Of a DNA stretch of 64,000 nucleotides, positions 11,136 through 20,767 are shown in pieces; positions within the stretch are counted from its first letter, which is position 1, and every line of letters starts with the position of its first letter. The notes beneath the pieces were generated by a model, which worked only from the letters and a program-made list of their open reading frames with translations, ran no database searches and had not been told where the DNA came from. The DNA lies in the NCBI GenBank assembly GCA_035048495.1, contig CM068544.1, forward strand, positions 14,316,138 through 14,380,137, given 5' to 3'. The translations under genes were made by a program, and so were the position numbers. Source of the stretch: Euptelea pleiosperma. Its lineage: Eukaryota; Streptophyta; Magnoliopsida; Ranunculales; Eupteleaceae.

Positions 11136-14025
11136 TAAAATAAATAACTATGTACTTACAAGTGAATACGCTAGAATCCCAAATCTTTGAACCTCGTACG
11201 ATGCGAATCTTGAGGTAGCGCGTATCTCGAGGCAGTAGGCCCCACAAAAAAAAACTTTTCAAAGGACCTCCTGAATATTTTCAGGAATTCCTGGGAATTT
11301 TCTAGAATTTCTTCTAGTTGAGGGACTTTTTTGCAAATATTCTTACCTCAGGGGTTAGAATGCAAATACCCAAATTGATGTAATTTTCTTAAGGCATGGC
11401 CTTCTATTTATAGAGGTTGAGAACTCAGAACTTTTTATTTTTAACCGATGTGGGACTAAAATTTTGGAAATTGTCTTTTTTTTCTTTTTTTGAATTTTAA
11501 TAAAAACTTAAAATGTTGTCCAGAACTAAACACAATAACTTTTGACTCGCACGTCCGATTTGGACGAACTTGATACCGATAGAAAGCTATTGTTGAGACC
11601 TTTAAAATGGCATACATATAATGTTCAAAGTATTATAAAAAGTCTACTATAATATTGCTAGAAATAGGGTCATTACAAGTGGAATGGGCGGTGGTGGCTC
11701 AGCGATGGAGGAGGTGCAGGTGCAGCAGCGGCTTGAGGAGGAGCCAAATGGAGATGATGGCCATCTGGTTTTTGGAGAACCAGAAACGTCCAAGAGATGC
11801 ACACAAGGGGGCGCACCAGCGTGGAGATCCAAGAGAGCTCCCTTCTCTCCCTCTTTCTATCCTTTTTCTTCTTCTCTTTTATTATTTTTTTTTCCGGTTT
11901 TCCTTTTTTTTTTTTTCTTTTTTCTTTGAAGAAGACGACTGGAGAGAAAGCAAAGGAGAGGAGTGGGGAAGAGATAGAGGAAGAGGACACTGGTTGGCGA
12001 GTACGTGTGTGTATAAGAGGAGGATGGTGAAGGTTATGGCAGTGGTGAGTTGCAGTGTTGACGGTGGAGTGCAGATTCTGGCGAGCTTCTCGCCGAAATC
12101 AATGGCAAGACGCGGTGAAATAGGTGCAGGCCGTTAGATCTTGACGATCTGGTTCGTAGGTTCAAGGAGAAGGGAACCACGAGGTGCTGGTTTGAAAGAA
12201 ATGAACCAGCAACAAGAGGAGACGTTGCTTTGGAGTTTGGCTGACCGGAGTTGCGGACTGCAACTCTGATAATAGAAAAGATTAAGAAAGACAAGCAGCA
12301 ATGAGATGGGTGTTGTGGCTTCTTGCAAGGGATGATGGTGGTCGTGGCAACTCAAAGAGGAACGTGCAGGCTTTGATCTCCTTCTTCTCTCTTCTTCTTT
12401 TCTTCTTTTTTTTTTCTGGTTTTTTTTTTTTTGATGAAGAAGATGAGGACGGTTTGGGGGTTTTCACCGCCTGCAACTCGTTTGCAGGTGGGAGATGGAG
12501 CTGACGTGGAGATCCTTCAATGGTGGATGAAGCATGAGGATGACAATGGTGGAGGTGCTGTTGCAGGCGGGCTGAGGAAGATGGAACCTACCGTTCTCTC
12601 CTCTCTTACTTCTCTTCTTTTTTTATTTCTTTTTTTGGTTTTTGTGAGAGAGGCGATAATGGAAGAGATGGTGGCCAGGTTTTTAGGAGAGGGAAGAGAT
12701 GGGGGAGATGACGGTTAGGAGGAATGTGGAGAGGAGATATGTTCGAGAGACCCTCAAGAGTGAGAGATGTGGGGGTTTTGACGTGGAATGAAGGGAGGGC
12801 TCCCCTTTTGGAATGTTTCTCCTCCCATTCTATTATAAGATCCTCGATCATGCCCTCTTCATTTCCTATTTCCTTTTCTTTCAAAACTTCTATTTTTAAA
12901 AAAAATCCATTATTTTACTTAATGAAATCCTTGCCATCGATATCTTCCTTCTAAATCAGCCACATCCATGTTTGCTAACATTTCTAGGAAAGTTTAGCAC
13001 TATTATTCCTTGTATGGCCATGTCCTTGATGAAATCAAATCTTATCTTTTGAAAAAAAAATGATTTGTTTATTTTGTGAAATAATTTTTACTTTTAACAA
13101 ACCACCTTTTATACATCAAAAATTATTATCCCATGTGGTCCACGCAACGGATCGGACAAAGGCTGTGAGTTTTGAGTGCCATAGGTCATTGGATGGGTTG
13201 GCCAGGGGATCGCGGAATGATGCCAAAAATCGTGGGCCTAGGGTGCATAGGGCATTAGCCCGATAGTGGGCCAGCTGAATCGTGAGCCAATGTGCCTGAT
13301 GATAAGTGATCTACTGGGCCAGGGGGTTGGAAAGGAGGAGATCCACAAGATCGAGACTTAGGGGAATGGAGATCGGATGGTTCATTGAAAGGATGATTGG
13401 GTGGATGATCGGATTGATGATCTACTGGCGATCAGATGGTAGACTATGACAGAAAGAGAGTCGAGAGAGGAGAGAGAAAATATTACAAAATAGAGAGAAA
13501 ATGCTAGCAGAGGGTCATGAACCCTGATCTCTAACTTGGTCTTCTGCATGCTTCACCAACTGAGCAATTCTTTAACTTTTGTTAGTTGGTCAAGCTTTAA
13601 TGCCTTTATTCTTCTCTCAGGGCTCGATTCTTCCTCTCTCTCTCTTGGTCTTCTCTAAGGCTCTTCCGATTCTCTGGCCTTCCCTGTTCTTGGCCTACAT
13701 CTTCTTATCCTCAGTCAGCATGCTCTTGGGCTTTTATCATAGATTCTAGTAATTGATTGTGGGCCCACATTCCATAAAATTCTCCAATCGGGTTTCCTGC
13801 GACAAAAGAAGCGTGTAATGAGACTTAATCAGAATGGCTTTATATCTAGACTTCCAAAAATATGTTTAATGCATGCAAATATACCATTTCGTCCAAAAAA
13901 GTGTGTTCTACATAACAGAAGAGACTCTTACATAGAAAAGTGGATAAATAGAATAGTTTTACGTAGGAGAGTGCGATAATGCTAGAAGAATAGTTGCTTT
14001 AAATAGCACTTTTGAGCAAATATCA

Positions 14026-15960
14026 CAACCCCCAACTAGCATTTTGCCAATCCTTAGCAATTAGTGCGAAATAAATGAGCTTAAAAGGGCTCTGCACATG
14101 CTGCACACTTTTTCATATTAACTCAGAGAAAACACCGTTCGTCAAATCATTGAATGGATGCAAAAATAGTTACGTGCTAGCGAAGAGTTGGAAAGTTTTG
14201 GCAAGACTACAGACTGATAATCATGACCCAGAATAGTCAGACTCTGCGTGTGTGTGTGCTCAACATTCTCATCATCCGACAGTAAAGATTTCTAGATCAC
14301 CTCTAAGTTTTTATGCCTCGACCTCAAATCTCACATGTTTAGCACTCAGAATAGAATCACACAAGAAGGGTTTTCTTTTCTCTCAATTTATATGTGAGGA
14401 GATATTTTTAATATAAAGAGGCAAAAGATCTCACATATGTTTTATTTGAAGGAAGGACATCTTTAACAGAAGAAGATCTCATGATTGGAATACCACTTCA
14501 CTCGGGAACGTCAGATCAAGCTCTATAGCTTCTTTTTCTCCAATCTCCACATTTTATGATCGTACTATCCTAGAATCAAGTAGGACTTTCTTGGGTTGTA
14601 ATGAGGCTTAGGTCAGGTGTAGAGAGATAAAAGGATACAGGATTTCAAAGATCTTGAGAGGATATTGCTATTTTCTTGCATTTTTCCTGCGGCGTAACAC
14701 CATTATCTGGTTCTTTTTCCTTTTTTCGTATTTTTCTCTTTTTATTGATATTTCTAAGACTGCTCAATTTCTTTTCAGCTCTTTTTCATACTTTCTTTCC
14801 ATATTTTGTTTTCAGCTTGAACCACTTTTTTTTTCTTTGGATTTTTCTTCTTTACTTTTCTTTTCATGGTATACTCACATCAGTTATTCTTTTGTCCATC
14901 TCAAAATAAGGGTAGCCAGTCATGCTTCATAGCTTGATTGGGTTTTAGGTTGATGGGTTTATAAAGAAAAGGTTTTTATAGAAGGTCTCAAGGGGTTTCT
15001 AGTGAAGTATAATTCAGGTGAGTAAAAAGGCTGAACGGTTCAGAAAAATGGCCTAAATCATTTTCTAGGGTTTGCACTACCATGCATACTGTCTTGACTA
15101 GATATAGAGAAGGTTCTGTTGTAGTAATCCAATTTTGATGTCGTTCCGAGTTTTATGATCGAAGCAAAAGATAATGAGATCTCTCAACGAATATTGCGGG
15201 CATGAAGAATATTGAGTCATCTAATGACTCAGATTTGTTGTATAACCCTCTGAAATGATTAAAGGCTCGAAAGCTCACAGGGTTAGGTCTCCACAATTCT
15301 TCTCACAGGATCTCTAGAATTTTCAAACTTAGGATGACTCTGATGTTGATAGTGTGCAATTTTGCCGAATCTGAGTTTTTCTAAGTTTTCAAACCTGTTG
15401 TAGTCACACTTGACTTGACTCAACGCCAACTTTAAACAAAAATTGACATCCTCAATATTGACTTAACGGAGGTTTTCAGCTCATCAAAGTCAGGGTATTT
15501 GACACATTTTTGAAATTTTAGAAAACTTTTGGAGAACATCGGAAATCACCCCAAAAACAAGAAGTTTTTTTTTTATTTTATTTTATTTATTTATTTATTT
15601 ATTTATTTTATCAAAATGAAGACATGAGTTTTGGTAAATACCCCACCCCCAACCAAAATATAGCACCGTCCTCGGTGCTCATGACCGGGATATAAAATGA
15701 TGAAAAAATTGTTGATGATGATGCAAAGGTTCAGGGAGGATGTTACCAAGTGGGTAGAAACTCGACAGTGTGTGGTACCTGATGATCGGAAGAATGAATG
15801 TACCTGTATTTTCAGTAATAACAAATGCATGAGACTCATGTACTCTAGGAATACCAAAATTGCCTTTCCGAAAGCGCTAAGTTTTACGTCTTCAGCCAGA
15901 CATGACGGGGGTATATCAAGTACCCCCAACCAGGTTAAAACTCATGGAGACTGAGTGAAT
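14026..15960 (-). other. polypurine tract and 3' non-coding region of element C
   Basis: On minus, GTTGGGGGTTG abuts the LTR start and is the likely PPT. The region is colinear with D (27937-30487), E (39007-39576) and G (55133-57090), including a short GT repeat (about 14250) and long pyrimidine tracts. A (TTTA)n tract lies at about 15566-15610, and a block at 15630-15960 contains CCTTTCCGAAAGCGC. No ORF of credible length and no env-like gene. Confidence 0.7.
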
Positions 15961-17065
15961 CTGCAGTCTTCTTGACACTTAAGGTGGAACGAAAACAACT
16001 ATCCTATCCCTTGTCTAGGGATACCTGTGTAGAACAGGTCTTTCTTAGTGTAGACTGAGAGAATGATAGTAAGTTCTCTGAGTAGCCCTACAAAAGTGTG
16101 TAGTTGAGCAGGGAGGGATTGAAGCTTCTCAGTAAAAACTGAGAGGACAGGAGTAGGGGATTCTCTAACCATGGTTAGCAGAGAGGAAAACTCATTGAGT
16201 TTAGCGGAAACGTATCTGAATGGAGCAGACTCCTGCAGATCAGTAAAACTATAATTGTTTGACTCCGAGATGAAGTCAGACTCAAAGTGTTCTTGACACT
16301 TGGATAATTTATCATTGTGAGAGTCCTAAATTAGACTAGCCATGACATACGGTTCATCGACAACATCGACGTAGGGTGACGGGGGAAAACTGTTGACCTT
16401 TACCTCGATGTTTCTTAATGTGATAGGGATGTTCCAATCCCTACACTCAATATGTTCCTCCTCAGTGGGGACCGATAGGTTCAGGACAACGGGAGTCCCA
16501 TGTTCTAGACACGGCTCATCGGTGGGAATGTCTACATCTAGGGCAGAGAAAGAATTATCAGAGATAGAGATGGAACTGGGTTTCTCTGGGCTCGGTTCAG
16601 AAGTGGCAGCCTGTAAGGGCACCATAGATGGAGACACGGGTTCATCACTATTATGGCTCAGTCCAAGGAAGGTGGGCAGGAATGGTAGATCTAGGATAGT
16701 TGGGATCCTACAATCGAGACACAGCTCAGTGTCATGAAGATTGATATCAGGGTCAGTAGAGGTAGAGTGAGAAATAGGTTGCTCTGAGGTAGGTTCAAGA
16801 TTTGGTGCTGTTAAAGGCACCGAATTAGCATACACTGGTTCCTCAATAATCAGGCTTGATCTAGGGGTGGTAACAACTTCTATTTCATCCTGGCAATTCT
16901 GGTACTTGGTCTAATTGTGCGACTCCTCATTATAGACAGTGGTCATGTCACTCTCCTCAAGATAGACTATAGGTGGGCTAGTGAAGTTGACTTCCTCTCT
17001 CTCATTTTCTAATTGAACTAGACATTGCTCCAAACTCTCCATAGATAGCTGTTGTTGGTGCTCTA
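15961..17065 (-). pseudogene. gag-like/protease-remnant ORF of element C, distal part
   Basis: The longest open piece is 16326-16835 (169 codons), rich in Ser, Pro, Thr, Asp and Glu. Two segments in it (IPTILDLPFLPTF and TPVVLNLSV...HIECRDWN) both resemble the post-catalytic protease region of the pol elements ([21 protein letters not shown]), which suggests an internal duplication. A following segment (FESDFISESNNYSFTD) matches the pol linker region. The catalytic DLGAS motif is not present. The upstream part is separated by the solo LTR at 17066-20074. Stops (for example 16326-16328 and about 16911) indicate decay. Confidence 0.6.
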
Positions 17066-18288
17066 TGATAGTAGGATTTTTCCGCGTCGTTGGTTACGGA
17101 AATCCTAGATCTCAACAATATTTGTAATTATCCGATTCTTTTTCACTTAAATCCTGCAAAAATCACAGGGTTGTACAGTGGCTCGTGTCGGATGTCGATC
17201 CGCACTCGGGGTTAGTTAGCGCGACTCATGAACATGCAATGACGGATTTTTATCAAGAAAACATGGAGAGGTGAGAATGGTGATGGAGGAATTAGGATTT
17301 AAAACATTCTTTTAATCTCACTAAGATCTAAGAATTACGATTGCAAAAAAAATCAGTCAAACCACATTTTATCCATGAAATAAAGAACTTAAGAACACCA
17401 AAAATATTTATTCATTAATGAAAGAAATACGGATGACAAAGCTCAGATCAAAGTGTTTATGACCAATCAATTCAAACTAACTACAAAGCATTTAATAAGA
17501 GAAGCAAAAAATGTAGAGAGAGAAAAATGGAAAAATAGTAGGTAGAAAGAGATATAGCCTAGAGAGAGAAAACCAAAATGGGTGGAGTTTTAGAGAGAGA
17601 ACCTTACTATGGATGGAAGTAGTGATGGCTTATGATTAATGGTGAAGATGGAGGGTGGAGTTAGCGATTGCCCACCAAAAATTTTTAGCTGCTCAGCATT
17701 TGGAGGAGGAACCGATGAAGGGTGAGGTGGCTGGCGGTGGAGGATCAAGCTGGAGATGGATTCGGTTGGACCTGTGGTAGTGGTGACAGCAGCTGCTATT
17801 GCTGTGGATGCAAATGACGAAGGCGATCCACAGTGGAGGACGCCCTCCTTCTTTCCTTTCTTTTTTTTTTTCTTTTTCTTTTTTTTCTTTTGTTTTTTTT
17901 TTTTTTTTTTTTTATGGAACGGTGAAGAAGAGGAGGAGGGTGACGGTGGCTGGCTGTTGAGGTGGAAACGGTGTTGGTTGGTGAAGATGGACTGTGGATG
18001 ATGAAATGCTGGTGTAGGGGTGCAACCAATGAAAACGCAAGCAAGGGGATAGTTCTTGTAGCTGCAGCCGTTGATGCCCAAGGGAGAGGCAACAACGGGG
18101 TAGTGACTGCAGCAGGTGGCGGCTATGGCAGGCTGGCTTGAGAGTGGTGGTCGTTGGAAGAACAACCACCTTGTAAGTTGGTGGAGATCGAGTGGAGTTG
18201 AGGCAGTGGCTGCCTGAACGTGTAACCGACAAGGAGGGAGAGAGACAGCAACAGCAGCGGGGGTGGAGGCGCTTGGGACGAGAGATGG

Positions 18289-18314
18289 CCGGAGTTGCAG
18301 ACCTGCAACTCCGG
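18289..18314. repeat. perfect inverted repeat, 12-bp arms
   Basis: Arm CCGGAGTTGCAG, 2-base spacer, then its exact reverse complement. It is one of many copies of this motif in the LTRs (also 18487-18511, 37492, 40253, 40414 and 43880). Confidence 0.9.
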
Positions 18315-19021
18315 TCAAAGATGAAAAAAACGAAGAAGACGATCTCCTCCTTTGGACGGCTGTGAGGCTGGGTTGCTTGGTGTTGAACACGGTGGTTGCA
18401 GGCGGAGGTGTGCACGGTGGTGTGTGCTAGCGAGAGGGGGAAGAGGTAGGTGATCAGCAGCAGGTGGCCGGAGTTAATGGAGGTTGCCGGAGTTGCAACC
18501 TGCAACTCCGGTGATCTTGAGAAATTTTTTTTTTTTTTTTTTTTTCTTTTGTTTGGGCGGTGTGGAGGAGATAACGAGAGGGAGGTTGCAGGTTTGGAGA
18601 AGATGACCTGCTGGTGAAGTGGAACGTGAAGGCGAGGTGGAGGCGCTGGGAAAGTGCAGATCTCACCGTCTCTTCTCTTCTTCTCCTTCTTTCTTTTTTT
18701 CTCTTTTTTTTTTTTTCGAGAGAATGTATGGGAGAGAGGAGGTGACGGTTGGGGTTTGTTTTCTCCCAAAGAGAAAACTTGGAGAGAGGGGAGGAGAATA
18801 ATGGAGAGTTGCTGGAGACGTTGCAGGTTTGGAGAAGATGACCTGCTGGTTGCAGGTCTCCTCCGATGGGTGACTTCGAGAGCAAGAGATTGGAGAGATA
18901 GAGGCCGTGGAAGAGAGAAGGAATGGAGGTCTTTGTGGAGGGCGGCTGGAGTTGGAAAATGTGGGAGAGAATGGAGGAGAAAGGGGGGGGATTAGGGTTC
19001 GAACGAACCCTTCTCCCTCCT

Positions 19022-19058
19022 CTTATAAAGCTCCCTATTTCCATTAATGGAAATAGGG
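19022..19058 (-). promoter_or_regulatory. TATA box and 26-bp palindrome, LTR core promoter
   Basis: On minus, CTTTATAAG (19022-19030) follows a perfect palindrome (19033-19058, arm CCCTATTTCCATT). The same arrangement occurs in E (37984-38021) and, with altered arms, in H (39745-39780). The transcription start is expected about 30 bp downstream of the TATA box. Confidence 0.6.
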
Positions 19059-19072
19059 TATTTTTTGAAAAT

Positions 19073-19075
<3 letters not shown>

Positions 19076-19108
<33 letters not shown>
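19076..19108. repeat. 33-nt T homopolymer
   Basis: An uninterrupted T run in the U3 of the solo LTR, A-rich in the sense direction. Its length should be treated as uncertain because homopolymers are hard to sequence. Confidence 0.9.
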
Positions 19109-19111
<3 letters not shown>

Positions 19112-19364
19112 TAAAAACCTACTTTATTATGGGGAATCTCCCCAATTAGTGGACCCCCCATTTTTTAATTAAAATTATTTTGAAATTCACGGGGTCCACT
19201 AACTGGTCGGACAGCGGGTCGATGATGATGGGCCCGGCTATTGGCCCACATGGACTGATGATGTCCATCGTCTCACAAGATGATGTGACAGACATTCTGA
19301 TGGCGATCGGATGGATGGTGACTTGATTGGGACCCGGATTGGTAGATCGACGGATCTAGAGAGA

Positions 19365-19415
19365 TCCAACGGTCCGATTGAAGATCCAACGGTCCGATGG
19401 AAGATCCAACGGTCA
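19365..19415 (-). promoter_or_regulatory. three 20-bp tandem MSA-like repeats
   Basis: AACGG cores sit at exactly 20-bp spacing (units at 19365, 19385 and 19405). The last, TCCAACGGTCA, fits YCYAACGGYYA. They lie about 310 bp upstream of the palindrome/TATA module in the sense direction. Confidence 0.5.
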
Positions 19416-20074
19416 GAAAGCTAAGGGAGATGAGATAGAGCCAAAGGGTAGGAGTTCTGGGGTTAGGTCAGTAGATTCGAGGATCGAGAGATGAAGAGAG
19501 AGAGAGAATAAGAAGAGATGAGAGAAAAAGTATCAAAAAAATGGAAAAAAGCACTGGCGGAGGGTCTGGAACCCTGGTCTTCACTGTGACCATCCTCACG
19601 CTTCTCCAGTAGAGTCGACTATCATTCCTTGCTGACTCATGTGGCTTTAAACGCTTTGGTCCGTCTCTTGGTCATTGACTCTCCTGCTCTCTTCGTTCTT
19701 TGGGCCGGCTTTTTGGTCCTCTTATTCAGCCCGTATTTGGCCCATATCTTCTAGTCATAGCATGTGGGCTCTTTAAGCTTTGATAATGGGCTTTCATGAT
19801 CGATTTGGGCCCACAAGTCTCGAGAATCGTCCCATCGGGGTTTCCTGCGACAGAAGAAGCGCGTAATGAGACTCTATCAGAATGACTTCATATCTAGACT
19901 TCCGAAAATGTGTTTAATGCATGCAAATATACCATTTCGTCCAGAAAAGTGTGTTCTACGCAATGAGATAGACTCTTACGTAGAAAAGTGGATAATTAGA
20001 GCAGTTTTACGTAGGAGAGTGCGATAACGCTAACAGGATAAGTGCTTAAAATAAGCACTTTTGAGCGAATATCA

Positions 20075-20767
20075 CTCTAGACCTTGGAAATATTGTTGTT
20101 GCTAGGCAATGTACTAAGAGAGAAGGTCTTCTAGATCGGGTTTAGTAGCCAACGGAGGCGGTTTAGCCAAGGGGAGTTGAGGTGCCAACTCTTGATTGTA
20201 GTCCGACTGGGTATGAAAGTTGTAAGGCAAAGTGGTGTCTGGGACTAGTTGCTGACTCTGGAAATCCTGAGGGGCCCACTGTTGATCAGAATAGTCATTC
20301 TGTGGATATGATGGGTACTAGGATTGCGAGTATTGCCAATCATACTCTCCATTGGGTTGATGAAACCCGGAAGAATAATTATCCTGCGGAAGTTGCTGCG
20401 GGAGGGCAGACTGTTCCCAACCAAAGTTATGGTGACTCCTATTGTCCGGATAATAAGTGTTGTCATAGGAGGTCTGCATTGGAGATGGAAATGTACAGAC
20501 ATCTTGCGGGATAGGAGGGTAATATCCTACAGACTGAGAATTGTGGACAGGTTACTGGACCGCGACACGAAGGGTAGAGACTGAATTTTTAAGCTCTTGG
20601 AGTATATAATTGTACTCCGGATCTCGGTGATTATCATACCCTGTAGAAGTGTGCGAGACTTGAGTATCATGATGATACGCAGAATTGTCATACCATTGTT
20701 GAGAGTGATCACCTCGATTCTCACAGAAACTGTAGTAGGTCTCATACAGAGGCCGTTCATCCGCCAT
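20075..20767 (-). pseudogene. capsid-less gag-like ORF of element C, N-terminal part
   Basis: It starts at the ATG complementary to 20765-20767 (MADERPLYETYYSFCEN). About 50 residues replace the roughly 250-residue capsid domain. Gag homology resumes at QELKNSVSTLRVAVQ, then skips the zinc knuckle and continues with DVCTFPSPMQTSYDNTYYP and a Gln/Tyr-rich tail equivalent to gag QNSYSQSYHPDTRNHPNFSW. One stop (20552-20554, in the VQ*P context) breaks the frame. The tail reaches LAPQLPLAKP and the KPDLEDL segment, in frame, before the solo LTR. The same architecture in B and H defines a subfamily. Confidence 0.65.

Larger units (their letters stand above)
9559..11677. mobile_element. solo LTR of a different retrotransposon family (2119 bp)
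   Basis: It begins TGTCACGCCC and ends GTCATTACA, flanked by the perfect 5-bp duplication AGTGG (9554-9558 and 11678-11682). A related LTR at about 23553-23575 keeps an uninterrupted version of the site (GAAGTGAACTGGGCGG). There is no internal coding region, so it is a solo LTR left by LTR-LTR recombination. It contains a 54-bp triplication (10384-10530) and a very AT-rich tract (10990-11135). The TGTCACGCCC start is common in plant gypsy LTRs; the family cannot be fixed without a search. Confidence 0.85.
8738..14025 (-). repeat. 3' LTR of element C (about 3.17 kb without the inserted solo LTR)
   Basis: It starts TAAAAGTATGGTTTTTCC on plus (a mutated TGAAAGTAGGG end) and ends GAGCAAATATCA at 14025, followed by CAACCCCCAAC, the complement of the PPT. 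It holds candidate splice sites (donor 9271-9276, acceptor 8825-8826) and a GGAGTTGCG inverted repeat at about 12249. Its U3 (about 13100-13800) resembles the 26820-27080 block of D, not the U3 of the other LTRs, and it lacks the 20-bp AACGG repeats. Confidence 0.75.
17066..20074 (-). mobile_element. solo LTR of the Athila-type family (3009 bp) with TSD CTCTA
   Basis: It starts TGATAGTAGGATTTTTCC and ends GAGCGAATATCA on plus, flanked by perfect CTCTA duplications (17061-17065 and 20075-20079). It splits C's gag-like ORF; joining the flanks restores gag-like coding. Inside, sense direction from 20074: three AACGG-core 20-bp repeats (19365-19415), a 26-bp palindrome (19033-19058), a CTTTATAAG TATA box (19022-19030), two GGAGTTGCA inverted repeats (18289-18314 and 18487-18511), several A tracts, a weak donor GTAAGG (17602-17607), acceptor TTTTTGCAG (17154), and a CGGAT hairpin (17189-17202). 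It is the best complete LTR in the window. Confidence 0.92.

Noticed and set aside
11655..12884. Cluster of ORFs (up to 160 codons) in C's left LTR
   Set aside because: Same explanation; the first ones also start across the solo LTR border.
14654..14932. Phe/Leu/Ser-rich small ORFs repeated at 28564-28853 suggesting a membrane protein
   Set aside because: Opposite strand to the elements; hydrophobicity comes from T runs of variable length in the non-coding 3' region.
17590..19161. Overlapping ORFs of 235-285 codons in the solo LTR (17590-18390, 17912-18769, 18454-19161)
   Set aside because: They overlap in different frames, cross homopolymers and share no conserved protein with other LTRs.
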